Assembly (NCBI GenBank): GCA_963662965.1
Contig: OY759970.1
Location: forward strand, 744,001 to 808,000
DNA: 64,000 nucleotides
Direction of reading: 5' to 3'
DNA from: DTWD01 sp963662965
Lineage (GTDB): Bacteria > Acidobacteriota > Vicinamibacteria > Vicinamibacterales > UBA8438
Shown: piece by piece, positions 62,218 to 64,000 of the stretch
How the letters are laid out: each line of letters begins with the position of its first letter
Position numbering within the stretch: position 1 is the first letter of the stretch
The notes under the pieces: model-generated
Seen by the model: the letters and a program-made list of their open reading frames with translations, nothing else
The model's database searches: none
Told to the model about the DNA's origin: nothing
Program-made: the position numbers and the translations under genes

Positions 62218-62480
62218 TTGCGCAGCTCCAGCTTCCGCACAATGCCTTCGTCTTCGAGCGCATCGGCGATAGCGAGCGCCTTGTCGAGATTGAACCCGGG
62301 GCGGACCCCTCCGAGCGAGACCGGCTTTAGCCGGTACCGACGCGGCCGCGGCCGAGAGTAGCTCGTGAGACCGACCCGCAGCGCCTCGTTGACGACCTGT
62401 TTGAACGACCGGCGTGTGCGGTGCGCCCGGTCGTGGAGCGCGTCCGCCAGGTCGTCGTCAATGGTGAGCGTCGTTCGCAT
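62214..62480 (-). CDS. vapB: VapB-family antitoxin
   Basis: An 88-residue protein: MRTTLTIDDDLADALHDRAH is a ribbon-helix-helix start, then RSFKQVVNEALRVGL; the basic middle (SRPRPRRYRL) leads into the toxin-binding tail (FNLDKALAIADALEDE). It is paired with the PIN toxin. Its promoter region holds four short direct repeats. Confidence 0.85.
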   Translation of the reverse strand: MRTTLTIDDDLADALHDRAHRTRRSFKQVVNEALRVGLTSYSRPRPRRYRLKPVSLGGVRPGFNLDKALAIADALEDEGIVRKLELRK

Positions 62481-62483
62481 AGA

Positions 62484-62522
62484 GACATCATAACATCACA
62501 TAGATAGACATCAAGACATCAT
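62484..62522 (-). promoter_or_regulatory. Direct-repeat cluster in the vapBC promoter
   Basis: The plus strand has four 8-bp repeats of the type GACATCA(T/A/C): 62484-62491, 62492-62499 (AACATCAC), 62507-62514 and 62515-62522. They form two back-to-back doublets 23 bp apart, starting 4 bp from the vapB ATG. This spacing, close to two helical turns, suits binding by antitoxin dimers. Confidence 0.5.
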
Positions 62523-62537
62523 AGTCGAACCGATAGC

Positions 62538-63383
62538 CTACAGCCCCAGCACGTTTTTCTGCAGCTTCGCCATTCCCTGCTCGGACGCCCAGAGGTCGAG
62601 CTCGACCGACGCGATCTCGTCGACTTCCGGCACCGCGAGACCGTTCTCCCGTAGATCGATTGCCTTCAGATAGGTGCGGCACGAGCTGCATTCCTCGACT
62701 CGCACGTGCGGCCAGAAGTCGGTGGCGTGGTACTGGAGCGCCTGGGGCTGCCGCTCGCAACAGTTTGGACAACACAGCCGGGGAAACGTCCACTCGCCGG
62801 CACAGAGCGAACAGAGCAACGTGCGACGCCCCTTGATCTCGGGCTCGTCCCGGATGATGGAGACCAGCGGCGGCGCGGCGCAGTGTGGACAGGAGGTCTG
62901 TGCGTCGCCCGCATCTTCGTCGGGGTGCCCGTTTGCCGCCCGTTGGACCAGCGCCTCCGCAATCGGCTGCACGAAGGCGCGGGGAAAGAACTCGAGCGGC
63001 GGAGCGGCGCAGTCGAGGGCGACGGCGATCTCGTCGATCGCATGACCGGCCAGGAAGGTCTCGAGCAGCCGGCGGGCCACCGCCGGTTCCGCGGCCAGGC
63101 GCGCGGCAATGGCGTGCAGCACGTCCGTTGACGATTCAGGCAGGCTCTTGACGAACGCCATGAAGGCCCGCTCGCGGGGCCTCGCCGGCAGCCGATCGAG
63201 ATGCACCAGTGGCGCGTCGTCTCCTCGTGCGGCGGGCGCCTTGACCGAATTCAACCAACGAGACCGGCGCGCCTTGACGAACACCGGCTCCTGAATCGCC
63301 ACCAGATGCTCGTAGAACGCCAGCAACTCCGCCGCATGGGGATGGTCCGAGCGCAGACGCTTGGCCCGCTTCTGCCGCCGCAC
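62538..63383 (-). CDS. fdhE: Formate dehydrogenase accessory protein FdhE
   Basis: About 281 residues from GTG 63383. It has the FdhE pattern of paired rubredoxin-like zinc or iron knuckles in the C-terminal half: SCPHCAAPPL, LLCSLCAGEW, LCCPNCCERQ and VEECSSCRTYLKAIDLRENG. FdhE is needed to assemble active membrane formate dehydrogenase. The start is uncertain: the frame stays open upstream through a GCCGTGA tandem repeat, and TTG codons there are alternatives. It follows the formate dehydrogenase cytochrome b gene on the same strand. Stop is TAG. Confidence 0.85.
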   Translation of the reverse strand: MRRQKRAKRLRSDHPHAAELLAFYEHLVAIQEPVFVKARRSRWLNSVKAPAARGDDAPLVHLDRLPARPRERAFMAFVKSLPESSTDVLHAIAARLAAEPAVARRLLETFLAGHAIDEIAVALDCAAPPLEFFPRAFVQPIAEALVQRAANGHPDEDAGDAQTSCPHCAAPPLVSIIRDEPEIKGRRTLLCSLCAGEWTFPRLCCPNCCERQPQALQYHATDFWPHVRVEECSSCRTYLKAIDLRENGLAVPEVDEIASVELDLWASEQGMAKLQKNVLGL

Positions 63384-63389
63384 CCACGC

Positions 63390-63417
63390 GCCGTGAGCCG
63401 TGAGCCGTGAGCCGTGA
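63390..63417. repeat. Four tandem GCCGTGA repeats before fdhE
   Basis: Seven-base unit repeated exactly four times (63390-63417), between the end of the cytochrome b gene (63434) and the proposed fdhE start (63383). Slippage here would move any upstream start out of frame with fdhE by one base per unit. Confidence 0.8.
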
Positions 63418-63433
63418 GTCAAGAGGGGTTCCG

Positions 63434-64000
63434 CTAGCTCCGCGTCTGCTCTTCGTGCCAGCGCGGATGGTGATGGCGGGCCCACCGGTCGGTCACCGTC
63501 CCGTCGATCATCGCCCGGGCCGTTCCCGGATAGGCGACGGTGCCGAGGTAGACATGGACGACGAGTAGCAACCCACCGCCGAGAGTCGCCGCGTAGTGCG
63601 CCAGGCGCATCCACTGCAGCAGCCCCGAAGATGTCCCGAACGACGCCGGGAACCAGAGCAGCACGCCGCTCACCACGAAGACGATGGCGAGCACCGCCTG
63701 GAACCAGAAGAACATCTTCTGTCCCGCGTTGTACTTGCCGGCTGGCGGCACGTTGTCGGTGTCGCGCGTGGCATAGTGCTTCACCGCCCCGAGCCAGCGA
63801 CGGTCCTGCTCGTCGAGAAACATGTCGTGGATCCAAACCACGATCATCACCACCATCCCGACGCCGAAGACCGCACCGACCCACGGATGGAGCACGCGAG
63901 CCGCCGGTCCCCCGCCCAGGAGGACCGTCATCCAAAAGAGCGACGGATACGCAAAGGCGAGGCCGGTCGCCAGCAGCACGACGAACGTCACGCCGACCAC
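63434..64000 (-). CDS. Formate dehydrogenase cytochrome b (gamma) subunit, 5' end off the window
   Basis: The last 188 residues of a four-helix di-haem cytochrome b of the FdnI/FdoI type. Membrane segments include TFVVLLATGLAFAYPSLFWM, GAVFGVGMVVMIVVWIHDMF, QAVLAIVFVVSGVLLWF and the helix with haem-ligand histidines LAHYAATLGGGLLLVVHVYL. It passes electrons from formate oxidation to quinones. Stop is TAG; the fdhE gene follows after about 50 nt. The catalytic and FeS subunits are expected beyond base 64000. Confidence 0.85.
   Translation of the reverse strand: MVGVTFVVLLATGLAFAYPSLFWMTVLLGGGPAARVLHPWVGAVFGVGMVVMIVVWIHDMFLDEQDRRWLGAVKHYATRDTDNVPPAGKYNAGQKMFFWFQAVLAIVFVVSGVLLWFPASFGTSSGLLQWMRLAHYAATLGGGLLLVVHVYLGTVAYPGTARAMIDGTVTDRWARHHHPRWHEEQTRS

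Noticed and set aside
1..64000. UAG as a sense codon, suggested by five genes with a clean in-frame TAG
   Set aside because: Many intact genes end in TAG with the next gene starting at once (methyltransferase 6900, small protein 8341, amidase, thiolase, fdhE, serA and others), so TAG is a normal stop. The amber codons fall in IS genes and decaying genes; suppression stays possible but recoding does not.

Overview
The window is high-GC bacterial DNA, most likely from an acidobacterium of the Vicinamibacteria type or a close relative. This is inferred from gene content, not from a marker gene: tandem CBM9/DUF5916 outer-membrane proteins, a secreted cyclase-family enzyme, an SMP-30 lipoprotein, a monohaem carboxypeptidase-regulatory/propeller protein, a DASS transporter and an FdhE/formate dehydrogenase tail. 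There is no complete rRNA or tRNA gene and no CRISPR array.

The left two thirds (about 1-43.4 kb) is an accessory region packed with mobile DNA. I recognise IS6-like elements of two types, an IS481/IS3-like frameshifted element, three IS5-type subfamilies (called A, B and C here), an IS3 element, two IS1-like elements, an IS256 fragment, an integrase-core element with 16-bp ends, Tn3 remnants, two tyrosine-recombinase genes (one broken), two MITE-like elements, two near-identical group II introns without an intron-encoded protein, and a truncated third group II intron. Islands of cargo lie between them: an exonuclease III gene (1.8-2.6 kb); a three-gene cell-surface operon (small membrane protein, kinase-like/methyltransferase fusion, PA14-sulfatase; 4.1-8.6 kb); a compact convergent cassette of sigma-like factor, small protein, ImmA/IrrE protease, phosphoribosyltransferase and DprA/SLOG protein (10.6-15.3 kb); tails of a type I restriction locus with a DUF262 gene (16.5-17.2 kb); a thiamine-binding protein with a broken radical SAM gene (18.4-19.1 kb); a nuclease-like gene divergent from an XRE regulator (25.8-26.7 kb); and two recD2-like helicases, one intact (28.8-31.0 kb) and one with a 2-bp frameshift (36.8-39.1 kb). 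Many host genes here are cut by identifiable insertions: phosphoribosyltransferase, sigma-like factor, DUF262, beta-barrel protein, Ser/Thr kinase and tyrosine recombinase.

The right third (about 43.4-64 kb) is ordinary chromosome with mostly intact genes. It holds a phosphoglycerate dehydrogenase (just left of the last IS), a glycosyltransferase, a cyclase-family hydrolase, a PilZ gene with an in-frame amber codon, an SMP-30 lipoprotein, two overlapping 900-residue CBM9/DUF5916 barrels, an amidase, a haem/propeller protein, and a thiolase-transporter-amidohydrolase operon. Two toxin-antitoxin pairs (RelE-like and VapBC) follow, then fdhE and the 3' part of the formate dehydrogenase cytochrome b gene, which runs off the right edge.

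The best candidates for an undescribed system are the sigma/ImmA/phosphoribosyltransferase/DprA cassette, now broken by an IS3 insertion, and the paired protein-less group II introns, whose 5' exons are the terminal repeat of an IS5-type element.
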